The notes beneath the pieces were generated by a model, which was given only the letters and a program-made list of their open reading frames with translations, did not search any database and was not told the origin of the DNA. A program made the position numbers and the translations under genes. Of a stretch of DNA of 64,000 bases, positions 54,392 to 64,000 are shown piece by piece. Positions within the stretch are counted from its first letter, which is position 1; the number at the start of each line of letters is the position of its first letter. The stretch lies in the NCBI GenBank assembly GCA_942159475.1, contig OW804096.1, forward strand, positions 18,686,906-18,750,905, read 5' to 3'. Source of the stretch: Sthenelais limicola. Lineage: Eukaryota > Annelida > Polychaeta > Phyllodocida > Sigalionidae.

Positions 54392-54743
54392 AATAGGGGA
54401 TTTGCATAGCCGCCATTTTGAATCTTGATTCGCATGCAGTTCTAAGGATTAATGGTACAGTGTAAAATCTATAGAAAACATGTCATGTTCAGCATGTAGT
54501 ATTTATCAATGCTCTAATGTCAATATCCATGTGTTATACATGTTGTCATGACGCATGTCCCCATCTTTCCCATCATGCATTTGGTTTTCACAGATAATTT
54601 ATAAAAGCTATGACATTGGTGAAAACATTTGTTGCAATTTTCGATAAAAATCTTGCCAAATATTCGTATGACAGATTTCAACATAATCCATCCCATGATG
54701 CACTGTACAGACATGCGCATTGGCACATGCAAGTCCCTTATTC
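54392..54743. mobile_element. Family C MITE, inverted
   Basis: AATAGGGGATTTGCATAGCC, GCCATTTTGAATCTTG at the left, GCACATGCAAGTCCCTTATT at the right. Confidence 0.8.
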
Positions 54744-54929
54744 AACATATATATACAAGTTGGTACACATCTCCTAATGAAAGAGGTATTTTTATTGCAA
54801 TAATAGGATGTTTTTGGTGGAATAGAACTCAATGTAAAAATGACGGAATTATAATGTTAGGTTCAACAGAAAAATACTGAGTGAATGATATTGTGTTTTT
54901 CAGAACACCCCTCCCGCCCACCCACCCAA

Positions 54930-55430
54930 AATAAAGAACATAAAGAACCTAAAGAACCTAAAGAAGAAAGAGAGAGGTTGAGAGGGAGAGAAAGGGATAG
55001 AAAGAGAGGAGAGAGAGGAGGGAAAGAGAGATTGAGAGGGGAGGGGAGAGGAGAGAACGAAAGAGGTAGAAAACAGAGAGGAGGAGATGGGAGAGAGGAG
55101 AGAGGAGAGAGAGATGGGGGAGAGAGGGTAAGAGAGGGAAAGAGAGGGAGAGAGATTGAGGGGAGAGAAAGAGAGAGGGAGAGAAAAAGAAACGAGTAGA
55201 CAGGAGAGAGAGAGAGAGAGGGGAGAGGGAGGGGAAGAGAGGGAAAGAGAGGGAAAGAGAGGGAGAGAGGGAAAGAGGGAAAGAGGGAGAGAGATTGAGA
55301 GGAGAGGGAAGAGGAGAGAAAGGGAGAGAAAGAAAGAAAGAAACGACTAGAGAGGGGAGAGTGAGAGAGGGGAGAGGGATAGGGGAAGAAGAAGGGAGGA
55401 GAACGAGAGTAGAAAGGAGAAGGACGGAGA
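54930..55430. repeat. Long polypurine (GA-rich) tract
   Basis: About 500 bp of GAGAGG and GAAAGAGAG words. The 104-codon Glu/Arg frame inside it is an artefact. Confidence 0.9.
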
Positions 55431-56710
55431 TCTATTTCAATGTTGTATGACCTTTATTTTGAATCTCAATCTTGTCTTAAATTCGGTTTATTTGAGAGAA
55501 TTGTTGAAGGCCAATTAAATAATTTCTGATGTCTTCAATCACATCATAAATTTAGCGCATGTTCCGATTCCAATCCACCATATTATCTCCCAATTTGCCA
55601 GTATAAAATGGAAACTTGGAGAACCTTTTCAAAGTAAAACCGTTACGTAATTTAATTTTTTAATAAAACAACGAGATATTTTTACCAGACGACATTTCAC
55701 CATTACTCATCGTCCCCCCCTGAGGCGATAATTAGGAAACATGACCGAGTTTCCTCTCTCCTGTCTTCCTCTCAAAAGTTTCACTTCACTCAAATACCTT
55801 AAAGTTGTGATACCGCCTAATTTCCACCAAAAAATGGAATTTAGTGTGTGGACTATCCATCTCAGACACATCCAAACTCATTAAGATGAACTATTAAAAA
55901 CAAATTTTCACATTTTTTTGTCCTGGTGGAAAGTTTACACACTATTTTATAGCCTACACAAGAATTCCACTATTTTCAAAATGGCGCTCTTTTATTTCTT
56001 AAACAAGGAATCCTCATTTTTCTCTTTACATTTGACCAAAGCTTTGCACGATATTATCCAGTTATTAGACCAAAGCAGTGGTGGATTTCATTCCAGTGTT
56101 ATTTTGCTGCAGGGCTTCATAAAAGTCCACATTCATATTTCGGTGACCCGCCGGAAATCTTCTCTGCAGTGACTCACTGGCGCTCGTTTTCTGTTCTACC
56201 AAACTCTTGTATAAACATAAAGTGACAACAAAATACTTCAGTCCAACCAAGTAGAAATTCGGAGATTTTATTTGTTGAAATAGCAGCTTTAAATTATTTG
56301 TAACTGACTTTTATATAAAAAGAAATCCAAAGTCAGAAACTTTCAAAATTTAGTACTATTTATCATAAATGTGAATCCATATAATATATGGGAACAGGAA
56401 TTTCTACGAAAAGAAGTAGAAAAGAGGGGTTTCTTTGTCTAATATGTTCTCGGAAATTGTTGTTTTACAAACCGTTTTACTCATGTGTAGAGTTCTGTCC
56501 ATCCTCTCTAGAGGACGTCGTATGTGGTTTGTGAAGGTATCTGGGGTGGAAATGTGATTTTGAAGCCCTTTTTAGTTTTTAGTTGAATTCTATTTAACTA
56601 TTTTAGCCTGGGAAAGCCTCTGTTAGGAACTAAAAGAGATTGACGTCATGCCTCTCCCACCTTCTGTGGCAATGTGGGATTCCCTAGCAATGCATTATGT
56701 GAGAGTCCCT
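55431..56710. other. Gene-free stretch
   Basis: A short piece of family A-like interior (TCTTAAATTCGGTTTATTTG, then GAGAGAATTG) lies near 55475-55505. No exon is seen otherwise. Confidence 0.4.
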
Positions 56711-56719
56711 AGCAATGGG

Positions 56720-57070
56720 ACAGAGAGGGAGAGAGAGGGAGGGAGAGGGAGGAAGGGAAAGGGAGGGAGGAAAAGGACGGGAGAGGGAAGGAGAGAATGA
56801 AAGAAGCAGAGGGACAGGGTGGGAGAAATCGCAAAGGATGAGGGACAAGAGGGTAGAGCGAGAAGAGGGGAAGAGATGAAGCCATTTTTAGTTTTTTAGT
56901 TGTGGGAGGGAGAGAATGTAGGAGAGAGTGAGGAAGATGGGGAGGGAGAGATAGAGAAAAGGGGGAAGGGGAGAGAAAAAGAGGGGCGGAATAGAGGCCA
57001 GAGGGGTAGAGTGAAGAAGGAAAAGGAGGGAGGGACCGGGGGAGGCAGGGGCAGGGAGACAGGGGGACCG
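56720..57070. repeat. Polypurine tract
   Basis: GGGAGAGAGGGAGGGAGAG-type sequence, interrupted near 56880 by a copy of CCATTTTTAGTTTTTTAG that also occurs near 56568. Confidence 0.85.
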
Positions 57071-58275
57071 AGTACTTTGCTTGTAATATTATATAAGCAA
57101 ATTTAGGTTGATTTTGAGGACTACCACTTTAACCAACGACCCTGGCCCTTTCTGTGTCGCATTTCCTCAATAAAAGCCACCGTTTATTACAAAAACCAGT
57201 AACAAGGATATTTTTTGTATAAGTTTTTATTGAAAATCCTTGGAAAATTGATACCACAGCCTCCTTCAGTCGGCTTTCACCCTGTGCACTCGCCTCATGG
57301 CCGGATTGATCCGGAACATTCTGGAATGATCTGGAATGGAAGAGAATCAGTTAATGAAGTGTTAAAGCTTGACGCTCAGTGAAATCAACCAAAAGTCTGC
57401 TCTGACAGTTTTTTCATTATTTGATCATTAGCTCTGAGCTCAGCTCTGAGCAGTTGCAGATTTTGATCTTGGGAATCAGGGAAAACAATATCTCTAGTTT
57501 TTCACACATTCCGAGGTGTTTTAACACCTTCTTTTTGTCCTGTTCATGCCTGGCATTTTATTATTTTCAAATGTTTTAACAAGTTCCATGAGTTTGGAAC
57601 GGTGGGACAGAGTTCAATTTTATGATCCTTCGTGAGTATATAGTTTTCATATGTTTGTTTTGACATATGAATATAATATAGCAGCAGAATATGGATAAAT
57701 GCAGTCTTGTAAGCCACAATATTAATAAATTAAGTAAGATTTTGTTTGTTGTAATAGCTGAGAATACAGCTTTAAGGAGACAGCCTAAAATGCATCAAAC
57801 CAATCGTCGCCTTTTGTAATTCATCGTTGCATCTGCCCATCACGGCCCTGATAATCAGGAACTTCAGATTCACTCGCGGAGAAATTGTTGTCGAGTGATT
57901 GAAAGGTTTAGATTTGTGTTTTTGGACAGATTTAGATTTCCCACGTCTATGCGCATGCGTGGATGAGTGTGAATGCACCAGTATTTAGAGTCCTGAACGC
58001 TTTAATGTAAAGGGATTTCTATGGACTCTTGGTTGAATAGAATTAAAGCTGTATCCTCAGTTAAGGCTGGTCAAAAAGTTAACATTTTCTACTTAAAAAA
58101 AAACAAACAAACATTTTCTACTTTTTGTTCTGTTCTCTTCCAACCCATTTAAAAGTTGTTTAACTCTGAATGATGTTGTTTTTACAATTTGTGTAGGACC
58201 ACCCAGGCTGCTTTCCTGCAATGACTTCACATATTATCGCTCAATGGCGGCCGTTTTTGCTTTTCAACTTTTTGA
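57071..58275. other. Gene-free stretch
   Basis: No exon seen. Near 58040-58150 is a repeat (AAAGCTGTATCCTCAGTTAA, CAACCCATTTAAAAG) also present near 27010-27110 and 34197-34290. Confidence 0.4.
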
Positions 58276-58545
58276 ATTCTTATATAAACATATAACAGCA
58301 GCAGAATATTGATAAATTCAGTCCTATAAGTCATAATATGAGTAATTCTTGTATAAACATATAACAGCAGCAGAATATTGATAAATTCAGTCCTATAAGT
58401 CATAATATGAGTAACTCTTGTATAAACATATAACAGCAGCAGAATATGGATAAATTCAGTCCTATAAGTCATAATATGAGTAACTCTTGTATAAACATAT
58501 AACAGCAGTAGAATATTGGTACATTCAGTCCTATAAGTCATGATA
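58276..58545 (+). repeat. Tandem repeat, about four units of roughly 69 bp
   Basis: Unit words TTGTATAAACATATAACAGC, AGAATATTGATAAATTCAG and TCCTATAAGTCATAATATG. The last unit is the most diverged. The 104-codon minus-strand frame is a product of the repeat. Confidence 0.85.
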
Positions 58546-58654
58546 TTTGTCGTAATAGCTTAGGATGCACTTGTTTGTCAAGATTGATAGGGTTCCTCAA
58601 CGCATTTGAAGCAAGCGTCTGAACATTATATTCCACTCCAAACTGAGGGAAAGC

Positions 58655-59110
58655 CTCTCACTCCAGTCTAGGCTCAGAGTTGAGAGAGTCCCTCCAAATG
58701 AGGGAAAGCCTCTCCCTTCAGACTAGGCTCAGAGTTGAGAGAGTCCCTCCAAACTGAGGGAAAGCCTCTCCCTTCAGACTAGGCTCAGAGTTGAGAGAGT
58801 CCCTCCAAACTGAGGGAAAGCCTCTCACTCCAGTCTAGGCTCAGAGTTGAGAGAGTCCCTCCAAACTGAGGGAAAGCCTCTCACTCCAGTCTAGGCTCAG
58901 AGTTGAGAGAGTCCCTCCAAACTGAGGGAAAGCCTCTCACTCCAGTCTAGGCTCAGAGTTGAGAGAGTCCCTCCAAACTGAGGGAAAGCCTCTCACTCCA
59001 GTCTAGGCTCAGAGTTGAGAGAGTCACTCCAAACTGAGGGAAAGCCTCTCACTCCAGTCTAGGCTCAGAGTGGAGAGAGTCCCTCCAAACTGAGGGAAAG
59101 CCACTTGCTC
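58655..59110 (+). repeat. Minisatellite of about eight 56-bp units, from family F
   Basis: Unit words GAGGGAAAGCCTCTCACTCC, AGTCTAGGCTCAGAG and AGAGAGTCCCTCCAAACT. It then continues into family F sequence (CTGCAAAATGCCATTAAAAT). Within F this segment is present once at 17213 and 28345. Confidence 0.9.
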
Positions 59111-59625
59111 CAAACTGCAAAATGCCATTAAAATCTCGTCTACTCCAGGGCCGGGAAAATCATCAATCATTGTACAAATTCAGACACCAATAATGAATTT
59201 TACCAATCAAACGTACTTGATGTTGACAAACATATCCTCAAAACATCTTGGATCGAGTAATTTACTCATTTTTGCAGCACATATTTTAATCAATTTTAAG
59301 CACAGAATGCGCCACCTGTACAAGTTCTGAGGCCATGAGGTATGTATAAAACTTTTACCAACCATACATTTAATTCACAAACTTCATTAAACTGTACTAC
59401 TCTAAACCTGGCATGTTTTAAATTAATTGTAAGCCCAGACTAGACCACATATATTATACAAGTTGTGAGACCAGAGGTACAGGTATGTTATGTTTATAAA
59501 ACAAGTTGTTGAGTTTTACCAATTAGCAGCAACATACGATGATGGCCACCACCACCAGCTGTACTGTGGTCTCATCTCATCAATTCACATCTGATCATTT
59601 AGGGACTCTTCATAATTAACTTCCA

Positions 59626-60528
59626 CAGGGAAGCTTGGTTGGTCCGCTCCTGTTTTTGATTTATGTCAACGACATCCCACGCTGTATAGAAAACTTGAAT
59701 ATCGTTGAAAACATAAAGCTTAACATTTATGCTGACGACACGGCTGTCAGTGTAACTGGAAAAGACTTGGCCTCTTGTCTCACCAGCACGCAACAGATAG
59801 CAAATAACATATCGTACTGGATGAGTTGCAATAAATTGGCAATAAATGCCAAGAAGAGTGTCATCCAAGTGCTTGGGACTAAACATCGCCTAAAGAAACT
59901 GAATATCAGAAATATGGCAGATATTTATATAAATGGCAATGCCATCGCTAAAAACAAGACTGTAAAGTACCTAGGGTTTACTATAGATCCATGTCTAAAC
60001 TTTAATGACCATTTCTCAAGAATGAGGGGAATCATACAGGCAAAGGTGAATAAGTTTGTAAAAATAAGGTTCTTTATAAATGAAGGATTGGCCAAACTGA
60101 TTGTAAAATCGCACATCTTGCCGTTAGCAGATTATGGTTTGTTTCTGTATAACATGGCCACAATTGTAAACATACAAAAGGTTCAAAACGTCCTAAACAG
60201 AGCCATACGGCTGGTTTTCATGAACAATGTATATTCAACAGCAGAGATGAAAACGTTGCTGGGTGTTAAAGACTTACACATAAGAGGGCGTATAGCAATA
60301 CACGGCCTTATGCACAATAGATTGGGTGACCCTGCGTATTTACAAGAAATGCCCAGGCACACAAGGCTCGCGGAGGGCCCAAATCTGTTGTGTCTAAGAG
60401 CAAATACGGATAAACTAGCAAGATCGCCTCATTTTACAGGTCCCTCCATGTGGAACAAACTGCCACCTGATATAAAAATTCAGAGCTGGAGTGATGTGAA
60501 GAAATATCTAAAGGCTACCTTGCGGTAA
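59626..60528 (+). pseudogene. 5'-truncated LINE RT, different family
   Basis: The frame opens at PQGSLVGPLLFLIYVNDI (RT motif B) and runs uninterrupted to TAA at 60526, with YADDTAVSV (catalytic Asp pair), KSVIQVLG, YLGFTID and a C-terminal FTGPSMWNKLPPDIK. The palm's first Asp and the endonuclease are missing. The 3' UTR has AATAAA at 60881 and a poly(A) run at 60894, so this is a typical 5'-truncated insertion. The uninterrupted 297 codons suggest a fairly recent one. The tail type (poly A) and sequence differ from the LINE at 49-54 kb. Confidence 0.85.
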
Positions 60529-60880
60529 TTCAGGAGCCCTGTGTATCATAAATATCGAATGTATGAGTTTGGAAGAGCACTTTGTGCATGCTCACTTTGT
60601 GCATACGAATTTTCAAGTCATGACTTTAAAACACCAACTGGTAAAGACTAAGAAATGTTGTAGTTTTATACATTAACGGACTGATTATGCATTGTTTTTA
60701 ATACGGCCAAAAAACAAAAAACATGTTATAACGCTGTAATGTACATGTAGTAACAAACTTCTCCTTAATTCTCTTATAGAATATATGTCTAGAACTTAAA
60801 ACATTATGTATATAACTTTTGTTGCATGTTGGACTTTCGAAACCTGAAACGTACCATAATCTGTATGGAATTGTCTTCGA

Positions 60881-60909
60881 AATAAAATATGTTTAAAAAA
60901 AAAAAAAAC
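60881..60909 (+). terminator. Poly(A) signal and tail of the truncated LINE
   Basis: AATAAAATATGTTT followed by 16 A. Confidence 0.75.
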
Positions 60910-60914
60910 TACTG

Positions 60915-61245
60915 GGGGCGGGGGGGGGGGGGGGGGGGGGGGGGTAGAGTAGAATTTGCGAAAAATTCTTGTGCAAATTTCTATGACCCTCTTAAAGTCT
61001 TGTGCAAAATTTCTTGCCCCCTTTAAAGTTTTGTGCAAAATGTCTTGTCCCCCCCTTGAAACTTTGTGCACAATTTCAAGACCCCGCTACATCATTGTAG
61101 TTTAGAGTCTGTGCAAAAAAGATGCCCCCCCACACACACTTTTAGAGTCTGCGCAAACAAAAATGCCCCCCTTCAGAGTCTGTGCACACAAAATTGGGCC
61201 TCCTTCAGAGTCTGCGCAAAAAAAGTGCCCCCCCCCCCCTCCTGA
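60915..61245. repeat. Poly-G run and degenerate C-rich minisatellite
   Basis: A G run of over 20 bases near 60920-60943, then about nine degenerate units of roughly 30 bp built on GTCTTGTGCAAAATTTCTTG and CCCCCC. Confidence 0.7.
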
Positions 61246-61994
61246 AAATTGTCCTCTCTCCCTGCAGTGTAGTGGTTAAAAATGAACGGTCCCTTAGCCC
61301 GGGGTCCCTATCTAGAACATCCCATGACGCAGCCATCATTTAATGTTAATTGTCCTTCAGCGTTACAGATTGTGTCACCCTTGTAATTGGGAATTAATCA
61401 TTATAAATAGACTTCTTTTGCATTTTATTTTGTATTCATTAAAAAAAAAAAATTAATCTCATGTAAATCCACCAAATGTAAATCCACTGTGGATGTTTTC
61501 AGGCAGTGCCTTTATTACATAAAGTGTAGCTGAATTATGGAGTAATATCAAGCTAGACTATGTAGTTACTGATAAATAGCAACAAATTAGTTTGTATAAA
61601 AAAAAAGAAAGGTTTGTATGGAACAATTGGCCTCTTGAATGTATTACTCGAAGTTTGGTAAACTTTTAAACATTTTCTTTTGCCATCTTTTAAATATAAC
61701 GTTTGCAAATTTATATGAAACTATTCACCATAGTGTAAGAAAAACTGTGCGTCTACTATTTGTGTACATCTGTAAGAATGAAATAAATAAAAAATAAATA
61801 AAAACAAATAAGAACAAATTATGGAACATACAAAATCCTGTAGTCCACAGACCTCTACACACCACAGCGATCTATAAACTTTTACGACAACAATAACAAA
61901 ACATGGCAGTATGTCACGTGGTCTTGAATGACTTCTGATGATATATCTCCATGTTTTGCTCAGAACACCAGAGCATCTACAACAACAGATACAT
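61246..61994. other. Gene-free stretch
   Basis: AT-rich, with AATAAA-rich simple sequence near 61780-61810. No exon seen. Confidence 0.4.
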
Positions 61995-62229
61995 GGGTCA
62001 GATTTTCAGAAAATGTACAATTAGCAGCTGTACACATTTAATAAATTCTGCTAAATTAGGCTGCAATTTGGTCAATGCTAGGTAAATTCGAGTATATTCG
62101 TCATTGCATTGATTCTAGCAATCTGTTTGGTTAGGTTGAACTGTATTTTGAACTTTATTTTCGTCTGAAATTTGGGTTATTTGACAAGATTGGCGAAGTT
62201 GAATTGTACATTTTCTGAAAATGTGACCC
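61995..62229. mobile_element. Family A MITE, 235 bp
   Basis: Both ends intact; flanks ACAT and ATAT. A diverged A variant follows at about 62240-62464 (ATGTCGTCGGAAAATG ... TTCTAACGATCTGATCC). Confidence 0.85.
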
Positions 62230-62491
62230 ATATATTGGACATGTCGTCGGAAAATGTACAATTCGTCTTCAGTCATCCTCTTAAATAACCCAGATTTAAG
62301 AGAGGAATTAGGTTTAAGATACAGTTAAACAAAGCCGATCAGATTGTTTGAATCAAGGCAATTATATTCAGATATGCCTAGTATTTCTCATTTCTCAGTC
62401 CAAGTTAGTAGAATTTAATAATGTGTAGAGCTGCCGATTGTGCATTTTCTAACGATCTGATCCATCAGCATTTATAAAGTCATTCCGGGCA

Positions 62492-62650
62492 TGTGCCACT
62501 GCGCATGCCTGTTATAGTGCATTCTGGGAAGGATTAAGTTCACATCTGGCATACACATTTTTACGACACTTTATCGAAAACAGGCTGATTATTTTCAACA
62601 ATATTTCTGCTTGTATTTAACGATTTATGGAATGCAAATGGCTTTTGCAT
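62492..62650. mobile_element. Family C MITE, one-end fragment
   Basis: GCATGTGCCACTGCGCATGC and GTGCATTCTGGGAAGGATT match the C left half; the remainder is missing. Confidence 0.55.
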
Positions 62651-62793
62651 TCGTACTTTAGCTCCTTTTGGTCTCTTTTTATGTAGATAAAAAGTTGTCA
62701 ATGAAAATACTCTTTAGCTTTAGGTTGAATGCAGAAGCCTCTTTCTCCCCCTGAAAGTTTTGACCTAAGTAGTGGATTGATATAATAAATAGA

Positions 62794-63000
62794 TGTGATG
62801 TGTTACAGGAAAATGGGTCATAAGTCGCAAAAGATGATTTTGACATATCATCATACTTGAAAAGATTAGATCAAGCTGATTCTAATGATAGTAAATATAA
62901 GGACATATGATACGTAGTTCTATTCTATATTTTAAGTTTGATATTTTTATTTTTGAAATAATACTTTGCAATAATTCTAGGTGGATGGTCACAAATCTTG
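62794..63000. mobile_element. Family B MITE, left half
   Basis: TGTGATGTGTTACAGGAAAATG to CAATAATTCTAGGTGGATGG; cut off just before a family A copy. Confidence 0.65.
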
Positions 63001-63013
63001 CAATTTGGCATAT

Positions 63014-63222
63014 GGGTCAGATTTTCAGAAAATGTACAATTGGCAGCTGCACATATTTAGTAAACTATGCTAAATTAGGCTGTAATTTGGTTAATACTAG
63101 GTAAATTCGAGTATATTCAGCATTGCATTGATTCTAGCAATCTGTTTGGTTAGGTTGAACTGTATTTTTAACTTTATTTTCGGCTAAAATTTGGGTTATT
63201 TGAGAGAATTTGTGAATGTGAT
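63014..63222. mobile_element. Family A MITE, right end missing
   Basis: GGGTCAGATTTTCAG left end and interior to TTTGAGAGAATTTGTGAATG. Confidence 0.75.
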
Positions 63223-63320
63223 AAAGGAAAATTCGATATATGATTATATCAATATTTTGAATTTTGAATATTATACCAGCCGCTTAGCAGGGAAAGGTAA
63301 CTGAGGAAGGAGAGTCTTAA

Positions 63321-63529
63321 AGGTGGTCTTCACTGGCTGCAGTAAGCTCTGTAGTAAGCTCTGCGATAAGCCTTGCGATGGTGGTGTGTTGGCGAGGAGT
63401 GGCGAGGTTCTGCCTACATTGTTCACTGACCATGTAGGCAGGACCTCATCATTCCTCACCACCTACAGAACCAGCACAAACCATTACAAGGCTAACCGCA
63501 GAGCTTACCGCAGCCAGTGGAGACCACCT
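63321..63529. mobile_element. Family H palindromic MITE, complete
   Basis: AGGTGGTCTTCACTGGCTGC at the left, GCCAGTGGAGACCACCT at the right, TTAA on both sides (63317-63320, 63530-63533). Most of its 209 bp can pair with itself. TTAA duplications are typical of piggyBac, Kolobok and Sola3 transposases. Confidence 0.85.
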
Positions 63530-63663
63530 TTAAAGGAATAATTTCTTATGCAACGGGTTCCCTGATTCTCTTGTCTGCTACACCGAAATCCCACTGCTTT
63601 CCAGCATTCTATATTCTCCCTTTCTCCCATTTTCATATGAAATCCGCTCTTTCCATACCATAT

Positions 63664-63895
63664 GGGTAAGATCTTCACAAAATGTACAATCTGCAGCTCT
63701 ACACACTTGATAAATTCTGCTAAATTAGACCGTAAAATGGTCAATACTAGGTGTATCTGAGTATATCTGACATTGCTGGGATTCAAGTAATGTCTTTGGT
63801 TATGTTGAACTGAATTTTGGACCTGAATTTTGTTTTACATTTGGGTTATTTAAGAGGATTGGAGAAGGTGAATTGTACATTATCTGGCAATTTTA
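63664..63895. mobile_element. Family A variant MITE
   Basis: GGGTAAGATCTTCACAAAATG to TTATCTGGCAATTTTACTA; same subfamily as 35991-36215. Confidence 0.65.
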
Positions 63896-64000
63896 CTACT
63901 CTTATATCAAAATATTCACAACATTAAAACAACAGAGCTCTGCGATGAAAAACTGAAAGGATACATATCAAAATATCCAGAGCTCATCGGGTATTTCTCC

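Noticed and set aside
55156..55350. Glu/Arg-rich frames in GA tracts (also 26222-26883, 45724-46110, 54885-55199, 56900-57106)
   Set aside because: Pure products of polypurine simple sequence on either strand.
58227..58541. 104-codon minus-strand frame with repeated THIMTYRTEF units
   Set aside because: Translation of the 69-bp tandem repeat.

Overview
The window is nuclear DNA of an animal, most likely a marine invertebrate. It is AT-rich, with small GC-richer exons that have standard GT-AG splice sites, long introns, and a very high load of non-autonomous DNA transposons and decayed LINEs. I cannot name the species. Two genes can be read complete on the + strand, plus the last exon of a third. 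None of the gene models has been tested against transcripts.

Genes. (1) 1593-1874 is an orphan 3' terminal exon whose upstream exons are not visible. (2) 17449-20742 is a three-exon rhodopsin-class seven-transmembrane receptor of 342 aa. (3) 37021/37076-45705 is a five-exon ankyrin-repeat protein of about 455 aa from its first Met; all phases join correctly (1, 0, 1, 1). A TATA box with an untranslated-looking exon and splice donor (28509-28615), and a GC-rich exon-like block ending in a splice donor (about 25700-26092), may be promoters of + strand genes.

Mobile DNA. For brevity the repeat families are lettered here. A: about 235 bp, ends GGGTCAGATTTTCAG, 4-bp target duplication (ATAT/ATAC/ATAA/ACAT). 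B: about 410 bp, ends TGTGATGTGTTTCAGG, 2-bp duplication. C: about 350 bp, ends AATAGGGGANTTGCAT, probable AT duplication, carries an AAAATGGCGGC motif. F: repeat with the motif GGGAAAGCCTCTC. G: ends CAGGG..TTGTTTCATAAT. H: near-perfect hairpin ending AGGTGGTC with TTAA duplication. I and J: ends with GATTCCACTGG or GGTTCCACTG. K: ends CAATAGGGAGTTTCAGC. L: ends TACTGTAAACG. M: ends ATTAATAGG..GATTTAGCA. They are often nested inside each other, which lets empty sites be reconstructed. A foldback-type element (38831-40726), with arms of tandem units of about 20 bp, sits in one such nest. Pieces of at least four LINEs are present, plus a gag-like ORF.

Highlight. At 49.1-53.8 kb lies a LINE with an intact 622-aa ORF1 that reads as coiled coil, L1-ORF1-like RNA-binding core and then a C-terminal NADAR (YbiA/DUF1768-like) domain. 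It is followed by an SGNH-hydrolase ORF with one in-frame stop and an internally deleted endonuclease/RT ORF. A NADAR domain carried by a retrotransposon is the best candidate here for an undescribed system. It suggests that the element brings its own ADP-ribose (or related N-glycoside) processing activity. Other points of interest are four tandem copies of a 3' splice site before ankyrin exon 3, a degenerate hammerhead-ribozyme-like motif in ankyrin intron 2, a partial duplicate of ankyrin exon 2, and a transposon end that appears to supply the branch point of the receptor's last intron.
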